Assembly: GCA_021464415.1 (NCBI GenBank)
Contig: CM038469.1
Coordinates: 31,068,087 to 31,132,086 of the forward strand
DNA length: 64,000 bases
Reading direction: 5' to 3'
DNA from: Lonicera japonica
Taxonomy: Eukaryota; Streptophyta; Magnoliopsida; Dipsacales; Caprifoliaceae
In this document: in pieces, positions 48,661 through 60,794 of the stretch
Layout of the letters: every line of letters starts with the position of its first letter
Position numbering within the stretch: position 1 is the stretch's first letter
Translations under genes and position numbers: made by a program
The notes under the pieces: generated by a model
What the model was told of the DNA's origin: nothing
The model's input: the letters and a program-made list of their open reading frames with translations, nothing else
Databases searched by the model: none

Positions 48661-50600
48661 TTGTCTATCTGTCATAAAGTGCTTGGAACTCCTTTGCCCC
48701 AGCATGACCTTCTGATTGGGTTTGATATCCTCCATAAATTCCCAGGTCTCCATTGGTTCAGAGATGGTTTAAGGTTTAAGAATTATTTCTTGCCTTGGAC
48801 TTCTCCTGACAATCTTTATCAGTTCCAACATACTCCCCAACTTGAGTATCCGGTCACTCAGCCGCTTTCTCTTGTATTACTCTCTCATGTGTTGAGTCCC
48901 ACACCAATTTCTTACTCAAATGTTAGAACCCATTATGGAAAAATCCGAAATACTTTGTTAAGCTCCCATTCAAAATGAATGAAAACATAAATCCAACACG
49001 TGTTACCCATTCTGGTATGAATCCGGAACACTTTGCCTTAGCCCTACAAAAAAGTTACTGCCCTTCAGTAACAATCATTGATTGAAGCAACTACTTCACT
49101 ATGGGCCTATGAGGCATTTTACGTTAACAAAATATCAAAGAAAATTTGTGGTAAAATAAGATTGGTAATCAACTACCAACCGTTAAACCACTTCTTAGCA
49201 AATGATAAGTTCTCACTTCCACAGAAGCATTCAATGTTCAGTCACTTGTCCCATGCAAGAGTGTTTTCCATGTTCAATCTCAAAGCAGGTTTTTGGCAGC
49301 TTGGAATCTCATCAGAAAAACGTCATAAAACAGCATTTTGTACTCGAGGACATTATTTCCAATGGACAGTAATGCCCTTTGGACTAAAAAATGCGCCCTC
49401 AATTTTTTATAAGACAATGATGCAGATCTTCCAACCATTGCTCACAAATGCCCTGATATATATTGATAACATTCTTCTCTATTCTTCAGACCATGAGTCC
49501 CATGAATGCTTTCTCAATCATTTTCATCAGCTTGTCCTTGAAAATTGAATTATGCTTTCAGAAAGGAAATGGTTATTGGTTTCACAAAAATTGACTTTCT
49601 CGATATGCAGATTTTCGATAGCAAGTTTAAACTTCAGCCCCATATCTCCAAAGATGTGTTGAAATTCCCAGATGTGCTTACCTCGGTCACTCAAGTCCAG
49701 CAATTCCTAGGCCTTGTAAATTATATGTCCCAGTTCATTCTAAAGGTTTCAAAATTTACTGGCCCTCTTGCTGCTTTATTACAAAAGTCTCCTCCTCCAT
49801 GGTCACAACTCCACGCTGATTGTGTTATGGCTCTCAAGAAGCTTATGCAGGATCTCGCTCCTTTACAGATCCCATCCAATGGAACAAGGATATTACAAAC
49901 TGACGCGAGTCAAGAGTATTAGGCTGGCATTCTTTTTGAAGAAATAGAAGGAAAAAGAAACGTATGTGGATACAAATCTGGCAAGTTCAAGCTATCTAAG
50001 CTACATTACCATTCGACCTTTAAAGAAATCCTTATTGTTCGTTGTGGCATTGAAAAGTTCCAATTTCACTAAATTGGTCATCAGTTTAAAATTGAAATGG
50101 ACATGACATCCTTTCCAGCAATGATTCAATCCAAGAAAAAAATGATCCCTAACTCCCAGCTCCTACGATGGGCAGAATGGTTCTCTCAATGGTAGTTTAG
50201 CGTTAAACACATCAAAGGAAAAGATAATGTAATTGCAGACTTCTTTTCCCGCCCTTCACAAGTATCTCACATCGGTCCACAGCTCCCTCATGTGTACTAC
50301 AAACTCTTTCATAAACAGAAAGCCCAACTTGTTTATCCCTGCCTTTGTCCAATTACCCAAATTACCTCTCTCACCATGAATCCTGGTTCCAGTTCCAATC
50401 CAAACTAGATTTTCCCTCTCTTTGCTACAAACCCGAATTTTGAAGTCATTGATGCCATCCCATTCCTTCCAGAAGACCTTCAAGCTCAAATAGGAAATTA
50501 TGCAATCGCATTTTCAGCTTGCCAATTTAGGGCTGCTTCTATAAAATCGCTTTGACATGCGATCATAATGGCGCTCAAGATCTTTGAGATCAAGCGAACA
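48661..50600 (+). pseudogene. Endogenous pararetrovirus (Caulimoviridae, Florendovirus-like) polymerase fragment
   Basis: Three pieces of one polyprotein lie in order but in different frames: a protease-side piece (48661-48978, with LIGFDILHKF), a reverse-transcriptase piece (49078-49548, with MPFGLKNAPSIF), and a thumb/RNase H piece (49545-49922, with LQTDAS). RNase H-like sequence continues past a stop to about 50260 (HIKGKDN). Breaks include frameshifts near 48980 and 49548, a stop at about 49920 and others beyond. Both expected reverse-transcriptase aspartates appear as Asn (FNLKAGF at about 49273 and YIDN at 49459-49470), so the enzyme would be inactive. No capsid or movement genes are seen. 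The segment is bounded on both sides by CACTA subterminal repeats. A Ty3/gypsy origin is the alternative. Confidence 0.65.
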
Positions 50601-50614
50601 ACACTTCATATTCA

Positions 50615-50831
50615 GAAATAACACTTAGGAGACATACTCTATTTCCTATGTCTCCTAAGTCAACCACTTAAGCAACATACTATATTTGTATGTCGCCTAA
50701 GATTTTGGGCAACACCACTTACACGACACTACTTAAGCAACATACCCTATGTTGCCTAAGGTTTAGGAGACATACATCAGCTTTTAAGAGACATAATTTC
50801 TATGTCTCCTAAGTGTCTGTTTCAGGTAGTG
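50615..50831. repeat. Right subterminal repeats and terminus of CACTA element 2
   Basis: Inverted pairs of the motif (ACTTAGGAGACATA with TATGTCTCCTAAGT, and others) lead to the terminal CAGGTAGTG. The motif spacing is the same as in the other blocks. Confidence 0.75.
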
Positions 50832-50942
50832 TAAAACAATGTAGTTACAAAAAAAAATACATTAAAAGTGATTTAATTGCATTTTTAGTGAACTAAATAC
50901 AACCTCGATTAATTTGGGATGCGGGACAATATCTAAAGATGA

Positions 50943-51170
50943 CCAATTCTTTTGTCCTTAAATACGGACCAACCATTTCGAGGGGGTAAATGGATAATTT
51001 TTTTTTTAATTTGGTGAAAATGATCTCTACGATTTGTAGATCATCTCTACTAAATTTCATCTAAAAATTCAACAGGAGAAACAAATGATGGATGTGATAT
51101 ACTCACTATAGAGCCATCTCTTTAAATTTTTATAAAAAAAATTCATCTATTTATCCCTCTAAATAAAAAT
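50943..51170. mobile_element. Foldback MITE, second copy of the family at 24140-24500
   Basis: It shares CATTTCGAGGGGGTAAATGG, a stretch like AATTTGGTGAAAATGATCTC and the inverted second arm ending ATTCATCTATTTATCCC. It is shorter and more diverged than the other copy, and lies about 110 bp beyond the CACTA terminus. Confidence 0.6.
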
Positions 51171-54100
51171 ATTTTATTTTTATTAAAGTAAAAGAATCAT
51201 TCTTTATAGTTTAACACTATATATTACATATTCTATCTATTATATTAAGCCTTACTAAACTTGGCGGCTTCATTTTTACACGTACTTCAAATTCTCAAAT
51301 TGCCAATTATTGACTTGAAAAATAAATACACCATGAATTTTATCCCCTACCTCTATCGTCTAAACCCTTAAACTGTACCTAATATCGAGAACTGATAGTT
51401 AACAATATTATACGGCTATATCGAGTTGTTATAAATTCTAATATATATATTGAATATAATTCATATTCTACTTATAATAAGTGTATTTTAAAATAATATA
51501 ACATTTTAAAAATTTATAAATAAAGTTGCTTGAGTGTATAAGACCTTCAATTTTAAATTCGAACAAGTATATATCTTAGTTAGATAAAACTAAGTAAATA
51601 GTCCTTAATTAAACGATGCGGCTAGTTCCACTTTATAAATTTTTCCATTTTAAAAAACGCTGTTGTTCGAACCTCTCTAAGCAATTGACCCTGAGTTCCA
51701 TTTTGGCTATTTTATTTATTTTGGCCGTTAAATCTGACGAAATAATCATATACACTGTACATAACTATTTTTAAAAGTATTTCAATTAAAAGGAAAAAAA
51801 AAACACCATTATGAAAGTTATCATACTGTTGCCCATTGACTTGGAGAAAATGTTGTGAATTGTCGGTGCGTGCTTTAATTTTGCTTCACAAATAATTTAC
51901 AGACTCTTTCGACAATCTGCATGCTCTCTCCTCTTTAATACTCTACTGCCCTCATTAAATTCCACATTCAATTGTTCGTACAAAATGTAGAAGAATTTCA
52001 TATCCACCACTTAAATTTAAGCAAGTTCCTGTCCCCTTGCCTAATCTTTGTCTTCTTCTAAAAAAAAAAGTACACTTCATAATTTTAGTCGAGAAATAAA
52101 ATGAAATTTATAAAAAAAAGTATAATTTAAACTGAGTCTGTGACTGATAAAGTTTGAATTAACCAAGTATTTTGTTTCAGTGATATAAAGCTGTTCTTGA
52201 AACCAAAAAAAAAAAAGATAAAGTTTGAACCTGTATTTTATTGCATTCAAATTCTTACTTTCGCTCTGAATGCACTAGTTTTTAAAAAATACATATGCTA
52301 TTATTCAGTTATGCACTAAAACTCATATCGTCAGGTTTGAGTTACTAACCTCTTGTATGTGAGAGTCCAAGAGGAGTTGTATTTAGCATTTACTATGAGG
52401 ATAGAAAATTAATAACGATAAAATAAACAAAATTATGGTGGATTGAGCAAATAATCTATGTATGATAATTTATATTATAATATAATATTGTAGCAGAGAT
52501 AAAGTTTCATAAAGAAAAACAAAAAAAATCATGGAAAACAAAAAAAGGAGACATTTAACATGAAAAAACAACGTGGAAACTCAATATGAAAAATTGGATG
52601 GCAACATATTACCAAGATATATTAGGCTTTTAATGTGAAGGGGAAAAGGACATTACTTGACTGAGTTCCTCCTCTTTGATTTGGACATTATATATTAATG
52701 TGTCAGTAAAAATAGCAATCAATCCATCATTTTCAAATTGAGAGTCCTGTTTTAATATTAATACGTAACTGTTAAAAAAAACATTAATTTCAATATACTA
52801 ATGGTAAAAAAAATACAATTTATGTATTACATTGTGAAATGTATATTATATCTCAAAAAAGAAACAAAACTCTTAATTAAAGACATTCGGAAACGGAAAA
52901 TTAAACTATAGCTAATAACTATTTTAGTCCACACATTTGTACTACGATACATGCACTTAATTGAACCATTTCATTTTATTGCTTCGTGTGATTCAAATTG
53001 AAAGACATCTACGAGAACTGCGGAAATGAAGGGACGGAGGGAGCATGGACCTTGTGGGAGCTTAAGGCCCTAGTAGGTGTAGAAATTTATATTTTTACAT
53101 GGTTTTTTGTGTGAACATAAAAATCACAAGGTCAAGTTTGCAAAATATTTATAAGTATGGTGTTTTACATGTAATAATGATCAAAAAAGGGAAAGAAGAC
53201 AAGTTGTTTGACCTTTGACCCCCAATATTTCTCATATTGTAGGTTTGGTCCGATTTGATGGTTCCTTCCATTGATCAATATTAACAATTAAATATTTGAA
53301 CTACTCTGCACTTTTAGATTAAAAGGGTATATATATACCCATATTATACTTTCAAAATATATCCTATATTTTCTCATCCTATCTTTTGTGTCTAAGTTGA
53401 ATTTGGTAAAATCATATAGGAGGCAAGCATTATTTTCTATTTGTAATGTTTTTCATTATTTATACACTTAAATTGATAGAATACTTTCTTTTGTTGTTCT
53501 GTTATAGAAGAAAATTTTGAATTGGTGATTGAAAATGGACTCGATTATTGAATCAAAATTTATCAATTCTAATTCAAGAGGTTAATTCTATATGTCAAGA
53601 GAAAGGCATAAAACATATGTATTTTTTAGGGTATTTTATAAGTTACCTGAAAATTTTATGAGCTTTTAGAGAAAAATGCATTACATAATATGAAAATGTG
53701 TGATTTTATATATATTTGAAAAAAAAAAAACAGTCGTAACAATTAGAAATACATTAAGAATTATCAAAAAGAAAAACATCTTTCAATATTTTCAAGATAT
53801 GAAAGCTCCCAAATAATTTTCGTAATTTATATTTTGATACATCTCTTTATGTAATAAATGATATTACAGTTATCTGTTATCAATCTCCCTCCACCACTGC
53901 GCGGAAATGTGAAGTTGAAGTTAGAGAAATTAAGAAACTTGAAGTTTAAGATAGAAAACGAGTGTCAGTGATCTACTTAATTATTTGGTTAAGTTGCCAA
54001 ATTAAATCCTTCTTTATTTTTTTTATTACTATATTATTTGTTACAATTTTCTATTGTCTTTTAAGTAATGTCTTGGGTTTCTATTCTAATAAAATATTAT

Positions 54101-54398
54101 ATAAAGCCAGAAGGTATTTTGTAATTATTTAAGTTGTACCAAATTTTTGAGTTTTTAATTTTACCCATGCATAAGGAACGGGGTTAAAAAATCTTTCTGT
54201 TAGCGGGAACAATGTCTCTTGACGGCTAAATTATTATTAAGTTTCATTTTAAAGTAGTCACTAAATAGGGTGATTTTGATTTATTTATTTTTTGCCGGTT
54301 TGCTACGAGTATTGGAGTGTAAAATCTAAAATTTATCATATTTAGATTTTAAGTGCCATTTTGAATGATTTTCGTCAATTCAATAAGTTGAACATTAA
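51171..54398. other. AT-rich intergenic spacer
   Basis: No gene, RNA gene or clear repeat recognised. The stretch consists of short A/T runs and unremarkable sequence on both strands. Confidence 0.5.
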
Positions 54399-54722
54399 GG
54401 GTCTGTTTGCTTGAAATTTTAAGTTGAATTTTTAAGAAGAGTAAAAGTACGTTGAAAAGTGAATTTGGTTTTTGTTAAGAGTTTTTTATCAACCAACTCA
54501 AAAAATAGTCATAATGGATCTTATTTTATAGATCTCGATGAGTAGGTTTCAAATATATATATATTTTATCTAATTCCGATTTTTGAATTTAAAGTTATGG
54601 CGTTTTAAAATTTTTAAGAGAGAAAAAGTAAAGTGAAGTAAATTTTGAAAAGTGTGAAGTAAAGTTAATTTTTTGATAGAAAACTAAAAGCATGATTTTT
54701 AAAAATGAACCAAACAGGGGTG
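54399..54722. mobile_element. Tourist-like MITE
   Basis: Begins GGGTCTGTTTGCTTG after TTAA and ends GAACCAAACAGGGG. The ends are inverted copies of the GTTTGGTT type seen in the other Harbinger MITEs of this window. About 324 bp, no coding capacity. The flanking triplets TAA and TGA do not match exactly. Confidence 0.6.
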
Positions 54723-55490
54723 AAGGTTTTTTTTTTTTTTTTTTAAGTTACCCCTTATATTAATTGTATTTAGAGATTTTCTCATGTTTTCATAATTCTT
54801 TGAGTTACCCTCCAGAATTTAACAGGGAACCTAACGGAAGGCAAACCTTGTTAATTTCCAGGGAATAATTCAAAGGATTATGAAAACGGTTGGAGTATTT
54901 TTAGTTATGCTATTAATACAGGAGGTAGTTCAAAGGGCATAAGTAAATCCCCTATATTAATTGAATAATTATAAATATCTCCTGTTTTCATATTCCTTTA
55001 AGTTACATTCTGGGAACTTAACGGAATCCAAATGCTTTTAAATTTTCGAGGATCAAAAAATTATGAAAATAGAAGAATTTTTAATTATATTATTAATGTA
55101 GGAGGTAAATCAAAAAAGCCCAAACATTTATTGCATGTTTGATGCTGAAAATGCCCTTTCAGCTTTTCCAACTCATTAAACTGCAAGCTTTGTTATTTTA
55201 TTTTTCCTAAATATGAAACAGAATTTTGCTCAAAACGACACTTTGAAGTTTTGATTAAAATGTTAGAAGGATATAACAATCGAAGTTAACAAAAAGAATC
55301 CCTCGAAAACGCCAGGCACCCAAAGTTAAATATGATAATCTTTGAATGCGGATTCTAAATACCCATACCAAACAGAGCTAACAAAGTCAAAATCATCCTA
55401 ATAAATGTCAATATTGTTAATTTTTCACCTTCAGCTGTTCAGGCTTTTAAGTGATCTCCAAAGGTGTTTAGAATCGTTTGTTCAAACTAT
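54723..55490. other. Spacer with a diverged direct repeat
   Basis: Two segments (about 54755-54950 and 54955-55115) share the order TTAAGTTAC/TTTAAGTTAC, a stretch like CTTAACGGAA, and AGGAGGTA. They look like a diverged tandem pair. No gene. Confidence 0.4.
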
Positions 55491-56361
55491 TGATCCTACA
55501 TGAAAAAATTGTAAAATTTAACAAAGGTTGATAAGTAATATGACTACATAGTAACAAGGCTTTTTAAAATAAAATTCAATACATGTGGCCAAAGGTGTTA
55601 AAGTTTGGGCAGAGGGGAACAACCTGGTTACAGTAAGCACAACAATTGGTATCAGAGTCGATGGTAAATCCACAAGTTTTAAGTAGCACTGTAGGTAGCT
55701 GGACTTAATAAGGATGACTCGAAGAGAACCTGAGGTGTGAGTCGCTATTAAAATCATCCCAGTAGCTGGGCTCGGGTGTGGAAGCTTATGGCAGAGTTAA
55801 ACTTAGAGGATGAAGGGTACAGTCGCTAAAAAACCTAAGGTCAATTGCTGAACCGGGTGACAATATTCTAAGGTCGATCAGAGTTAGTCTAAGGTGGAGC
55901 CAAAGGTGGATTGATTTGATCCAAGTAGAGATCATTATTGAGAATGGTTGGCTCAAATTGATCCCACCCAGACAGGAAAATTGTAAAACTTAAAGGTTGA
56001 TAAGTAAAGTTGTGTGACCACATAGTATTCGAGATGTGCACTAACCAAGGTGGACGATCGTGCGGAGAATATTGAGAAAGTTGGATTCAAGGGGTGGACT
56101 GGTTTGATCTAGAGTGTAGATTGCTAAGAATGGTTAGTTCAAACAATTGATCTTACATGAAAAAATTATAAAATTCAACAAAAGTTGACAAGTATAATAG
56201 AGTTTTCACATAGTAACAAAAAAATTTAAGATAAAACCTCACACATATGATAAAATATATTAAAGTTTGAGACAATATCATTACTATGTGCGTTGACCGA
56301 TGAAAGCAATTTATTTGCTTGGTCTAGGAAGGAGTCTAGCCCTAGTGCAGTGATCACAACA
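55491..56361 (+). mobile_element. TRIM-like short LTR retrotransposon
   Basis: Direct terminal repeats at 55491-55644 and 56148-56361 start TGATCYTACATGAAAAAAT and end CACAACA. TTGGTATCAGAGTC follows the left repeat after two bases (55646), matching the tRNA-Met primer-binding site of plant LTR elements. Only about 500 bp lies between, with no coding pattern but with a third partial copy of the repeat near 55945-56015. The right repeat is longer because of an internal difference. No clear target duplication. Confidence 0.6.
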
Positions 56362-56462
56362 TACACCCCCGCCAACCTTCAATTAAATAGAAATCACATG
56401 CTAAAAATCTGAAATGTTTAATTTTTAGAAAAAAATATATATATATATATATATATTTTTAA

Positions 56463-56786
56463 AATTAACAATCAAACTACACAACACACACACACGAGAA
56501 AATCAACACATCAATTTCAACTCACGGTCAAAGACAACCTGATGAACAGAGCTCATAGGACAACTCCAAAAGGATCCAACCTTTGGAGTTCTTGAATGAG
56601 GTTATTAACCGAAGTTTTTTTGAAGACTGGAGCGATGTGGGACTTCTCAAACACACATTTTGGCACTTATTGGCCCTTTTTTTTTCTTTTTGAATTAACA
56701 ATCAAACTACACAACACACACACGAGAAAATCAACACATCAATTTCAACTCACGGTCAAAGACAACCTGATGAACAGAGCTCATAG
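56463..56786. repeat. Recent 95-bp direct duplication
   Basis: 56463-56558 and 56693-56786 are identical except for one CA dinucleotide in a CA run. The near-identity in otherwise diverged DNA implies a young duplication. An (AT)n tract at about 56434-56456 lies directly in front. Confidence 0.85.
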
Positions 56787-57897
56787 AGAAGTCTGATCCC
56801 ATAAAGGCGGGACTATTAATGTGGTAAATTATTTGATCGTGATTATAAGTCAACTAAAACTTCTAAAATTTGTAAAATATAAATTCTTAAATACTGTTTA
56901 CATATTATAAAAGCGAAAAAAATAATTTCCCCTAAAATATTTAATTGGAAAATAAATTGGTACCAAAATCTATTTTTTTATTTTTATTTTTCACCTTAAG
57001 TTACATTAATTTTCGCCCAACAAAAAATGAAATTTTGACTCCGTACCTACTGAACTTTTTATCAAAAAATGCTATATTCAGGGATCTAACTCAATTTTTT
57101 TCTATTATATTTTGGAGAGAGGGTGAGATATATGGTGAGTGAGATAAAAAAATCTTTTAATAAAGGGAAAATTAACAATATTTGGGTGCAAAATCAAACC
57201 GACCATGACCTTTTGTTTAATTTTTTAATGTTGATATCAATTTTTTCTTAACAAATTTGTATTCACAGTTATTATAAAAGTAAAGTAATTTATGAAGTTG
57301 TAGTTGTTAAATCCCTTTCTCTAGTCTATTTTAATTTGCTTTTGTTGTGGTCAAAACCGTGTTACCTGTCACTTTTTTTCTTTTTTCTCCCATTCTATTC
57401 AATCTATATTAATTAATTCTCATTTTGTTAATTAATCAATAAATCTGATAATCATGTGGGATTTAATATTACGGCATTGCAAATATCAAACTTTTCCGCA
57501 AGACTTATATAAATGTGGAAGTTCAAGTTACACCAGTATAAAATTAATAACTTTTACACTCTTTCATAAAAAAAATGTAGATTCATAATTTATCAATTTC
57601 ATCATTAAATAAGTTATTTCTATTGTGTTTATCAAGTATTCTAAGTTTCAAATCAATCCGATATTTGTAATCGTATAATCACTGTCTATATTTTTATTTA
57701 ATATTTGTATGGTTAATGATTCCATATATAATATATATATATATATATATATGACTGGTCCTGGTATGGATCAGTACATACCTGATCTTGGCTGCAACCA
57801 TTATCTCCCAGATCTGTTATTAGTATCTTCTAATTTTGCAACTAGTATCTTTTGATTCTACGACCAGTATCAAAATAATTCCTTATAATTGAACCAA
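56787..57897. other. AT-rich spacer
   Basis: No gene recognised. It holds an (AT)n tract at about 57727-57752. Confidence 0.45.
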
Positions 57898-59534
57898 GCT
57901 AAATGACTAAAAATGAAAACATACTTTAGTGTTTTTGGCACTTCAGTCATTGAATTTTATATTTTTTGGACAATCATGGGAATAAATATTTTAAATGTTG
58001 TCAATTAGGCCCATTTGTTAGATCTGTTTAAATAAGCTAACGAAAAGCGGAAACTTACTCCTATATTTTTTTCTTTTGTAAAGACGAAGAAAGAAATGTA
58101 ATTTTCTAACAAACCACACCAAACTTTTCTAGTATTTACACAAATCACCCCCAACTTTTTAATTTTACACTATGAATTTTCATAAACTACCCCTTTTATC
58201 ATGTTCCTTCAAATTCTTCCCGTTTGTACTAAAGTTCCCAACTTTCTTCAATACATTACTATATCTCTACCTAAACCCTCCTTTTTTTGAAGATCTCTGA
58301 CCACGAGTCCTCGAAATCTGCCACTCCATCCAATTCCAAACCACTACCCAAACTCTTTCTTAGTATACTACTATACATCCTCACTGGTGACCACTTTACA
58401 TAACTAAATTATTTTTCGCTTTTGATTTTCTCCTTCTCTCTCTAAATTTCCCGATGCATTCACAGCTTCTTTTTATCACTTTTTTTTGTAAATCACCCCT
58501 CTTTTGTTCAATTCAAAAGATTTCTCTCTCTTTTTTTTTTGGGAATTTTTGTTTTTGGGTTAAATTTCAAAAGAATAAAAAACATAAAGCAAATTTTTTA
58601 AAAGAATTTATCTAAAAATAGTTAGATATTTTCAAAACAGACATCTATTTTTGTTATCAGTCCATTAAACTCTTTGTTTCTCTATAATTTTTTCTTAGGA
58701 GTGCTTATTTTGGTACCTCAAGGAAGAAAAAGGGTTGTCATTTGAAAACCACCTTTTCATTTCCGCTGATTTTAAAATTTCAATTTTCTTTCTGGGTTTA
58801 TCTCGTTTTCTCGAGAAACAAATAGAAACAGGGTAACTTTTTTAAAACAAATTCCCTTAATATTATGAAGAAATGGTTGCTACGATGGATTTTAACAGAG
58901 TAGAAGATTGAAGTTGATGTTTCATATTGATTACATGATTTTGTCTTCAATCGGATTCTAATTGCCCTCCAATGTCAATTTACTTAATTAAATGATCAAG
59001 ATTATGTTGTAGTTGAATTGAGTTCTGATCAAAATAGTAATAAAGCATTGAATTATGGTGAATTGATATCAAATAAGTTACAATTTGTGTGCCCCTTCCC
59101 TCCCTCCAATGTTAATTTACTTCATGAAATGATCAATATGTTTTCGTAATTGAATTGAGTTGTGATCAAAATTGTAATAAAGCATTAAATTCTGGTGGAT
59201 TGATGTCAAATCAGTTACAATTTTTGTGCTTCTTTAGCAAGAAGGTTAGAACAGAGTATTGTAAAGAAGGAGAGAAGATCTGAGCATGTTTCTAAAGGGG
59301 ATGATTGGATTGGGTATGGTTTGTGTAAATATTTGGAAAATTGGGGGTGATTTGCGTAAATATTTAAAAATTTTGGGGGTTGATTTATGTAACTCATTCT
59401 AAGAGAACCTAATGGTTGGACGTAATTGACAATATTTAAAAAGTTTATTTCCATGATTGACCAAGAAAAAAATTTCAATGACGCGAGTGCATACATAAAG
59501 AGGTAAAATACGTTAACATTTTTAGTCATTTAGC
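57898..59534. mobile_element. Long-TIR MULE-type element, copy A
   Basis: The left end GCTAAATGACTAAAAATG is an inverted copy of the right end (CATTTTTAGTCATTTAGC pattern). The similarity continues for more than 150 bp with TGTCAATTA and CACCCCCAA blocks. There is no transposase. The segment from about 58460 to the right end is repeated in the same orientation at 61406-62320. Ends are inferred from TIR alignment only. Confidence 0.6.
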
Positions 59535-59548
59535 CTTTTAACCATTTA

Positions 59549-60790
59549 GGGTGCGTTTGATTACGAGTATAGAATTTGCATGTAAAGAAAATAAGTTCCA
59601 GGCAATTGAATTGCCTAGAATTGAGTTGCATGAAAAATGTCAATTAAATGTGTTTAATTGCCTTAATTTTCTACCCAGAAAATAGTGTACTTTTCCATCT
59701 TTTGGTGTTTGATAAACATTATTTTCTATGATAATTGTAACTTTTTCCAACTTTTGTTGTTTGATAGCTATTATTTTCCATGAAACTTGAACCTTTTTCC
59801 ATGGAACTTGTATCTTTTTTACATGGAACTTACTTAAAAATCAGATTTTTTAAAAACAGTTTCTTTTTTTTTTCTTAACAATTTTACTTCATCAAAAAAC
59901 AGTATTTTGATTTTTGAACAATTTTACTTCATTGAAAAACTGTTTTTTTCAAAACAGTTTTTTTTTTTTTACAATTTTACTTCATCAAAAAACAGTTTTT
60001 TTTTATTTTTGAACAATTTTACTTCATCGAAAAACACTTTTTTTTTAAAACAGTTTTTGGTTTTTGAACAATTTTACTTCATTGAAAAACAGTTTTTTTG
60101 AAAACAGTTTATTATTTTTTTACAATTTTACTTCATCAAAAAACTGTTTTTTTTTTTTGAACAATTTTACTTCATCGAAAATCGGTTTTTTTGAAAACAG
60201 TTTTTGGTTTTTGAACAATTTTACTTCATCAAAAAACTGTTTTTTTTAAAACAGTTTTTTTTTTTTAACAATTTTACTTTATCAAAAAACAGTTTTTTTA
60301 TTTTTGAACAATTTTACTTCATCGAAAACCAGTTTTTTTTAAAACATTTTTTTTTTTAACAATTTTGCTTCATCGAAAAACAAATTTTTTTTTTTGGAAC
60401 AATTTTACTTCATCGAAAACCAGTTTTTTTTAAAACATTTTTTAAATTTTTTTTAACAATTTTACTTCATCAAAAAACGGTTTTTTTTTTTTGAACAATT
60501 TTTACTTCATGAAAAAACAGTTTTTTTATTTTTTTAACAATTTTACTTCATCAAAAAACAGTTTTTTTTTTAGACCACGCATGATATCATTGAATTGCCT
60601 CGACCCTTGTGCGAATTGCCTGGAAAACTAAAGAAAATATTTTCCACATTTACAAGGAAAATGAGATGAATAGTAGAAAAAGTGGGAGTTTGACTCCATG
60701 AAAAATATTTACAATCAAACACTACAAAAGTGAGAATTTGGGTGGAAAAGCCATATTTTCCATGAAAATTATGACCTATCAAACACACGC
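59549..60790. mobile_element. Harbinger-type element (1.24 kb) with TTA duplication and a minisatellite core
   Basis: It begins GGGTGCGTTTGAT and ends ATCAAACACACGC, flanked by TTA at 59546-59548 and 60791-60793. The sister copy of the surrounding duplication (near 62325-62340) has a single TTTAATTT at this place, confirming the ends. Subterminal parts contain TTTCCATG motifs in inverted pairs. There is no coding capacity; apparent frames are translations of the repeat. Confidence 0.85.
59878..60562 (+). repeat. Minisatellite array inside the Harbinger-type element, about 15 units
   Basis: The core ACAATTTTACTTCAT starts near 59878, 59918, 59971, 60013, 60068, 60122, 60161, 60215, 60268, 60308, 60359, 60399, 60456, 60495 and 60537. 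Spacing largely alternates between about 40 and about 53 bp, so the higher-order unit is a dimer of about 94 bp. The links are T-runs and AAAAACAGTTTTT palindromes. Confidence 0.88.
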
Positions 60791-60794
60791 TTAA

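Larger units (their letters stand above)
37798..50831 (+). mobile_element. CACTA element 2 (about 13 kb, degenerate, with insertions)
   Basis: The right terminus is CAGGTAGTG at 50823-50831, reading CACTACCTGAAACAGACACT inward on the minus strand. Subterminal motifs ACTTAGGMGACATA/TATGTCKCCTAAG, mostly as paired palindromes, occur in four blocks: 37798-38260, 42830-43085, 48395-48660 and 50615-50820. Two broken genes lie on the + strand: a TNP2-type transposase (38719-42104) and an accessory gene (44332-48000). An LTR (46281-47654) and a pararetroviral polymerase fragment (48661-50600) are included. The left terminus was not found; the left edge given is the first subterminal motif. All genes are broken, so the element can only be nonautonomous. 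Confidence 0.6.

Noticed and set aside
59907..60249. Two overlapping Phe/Asn-rich open frames
   Set aside because: They are translations of the minisatellite array.
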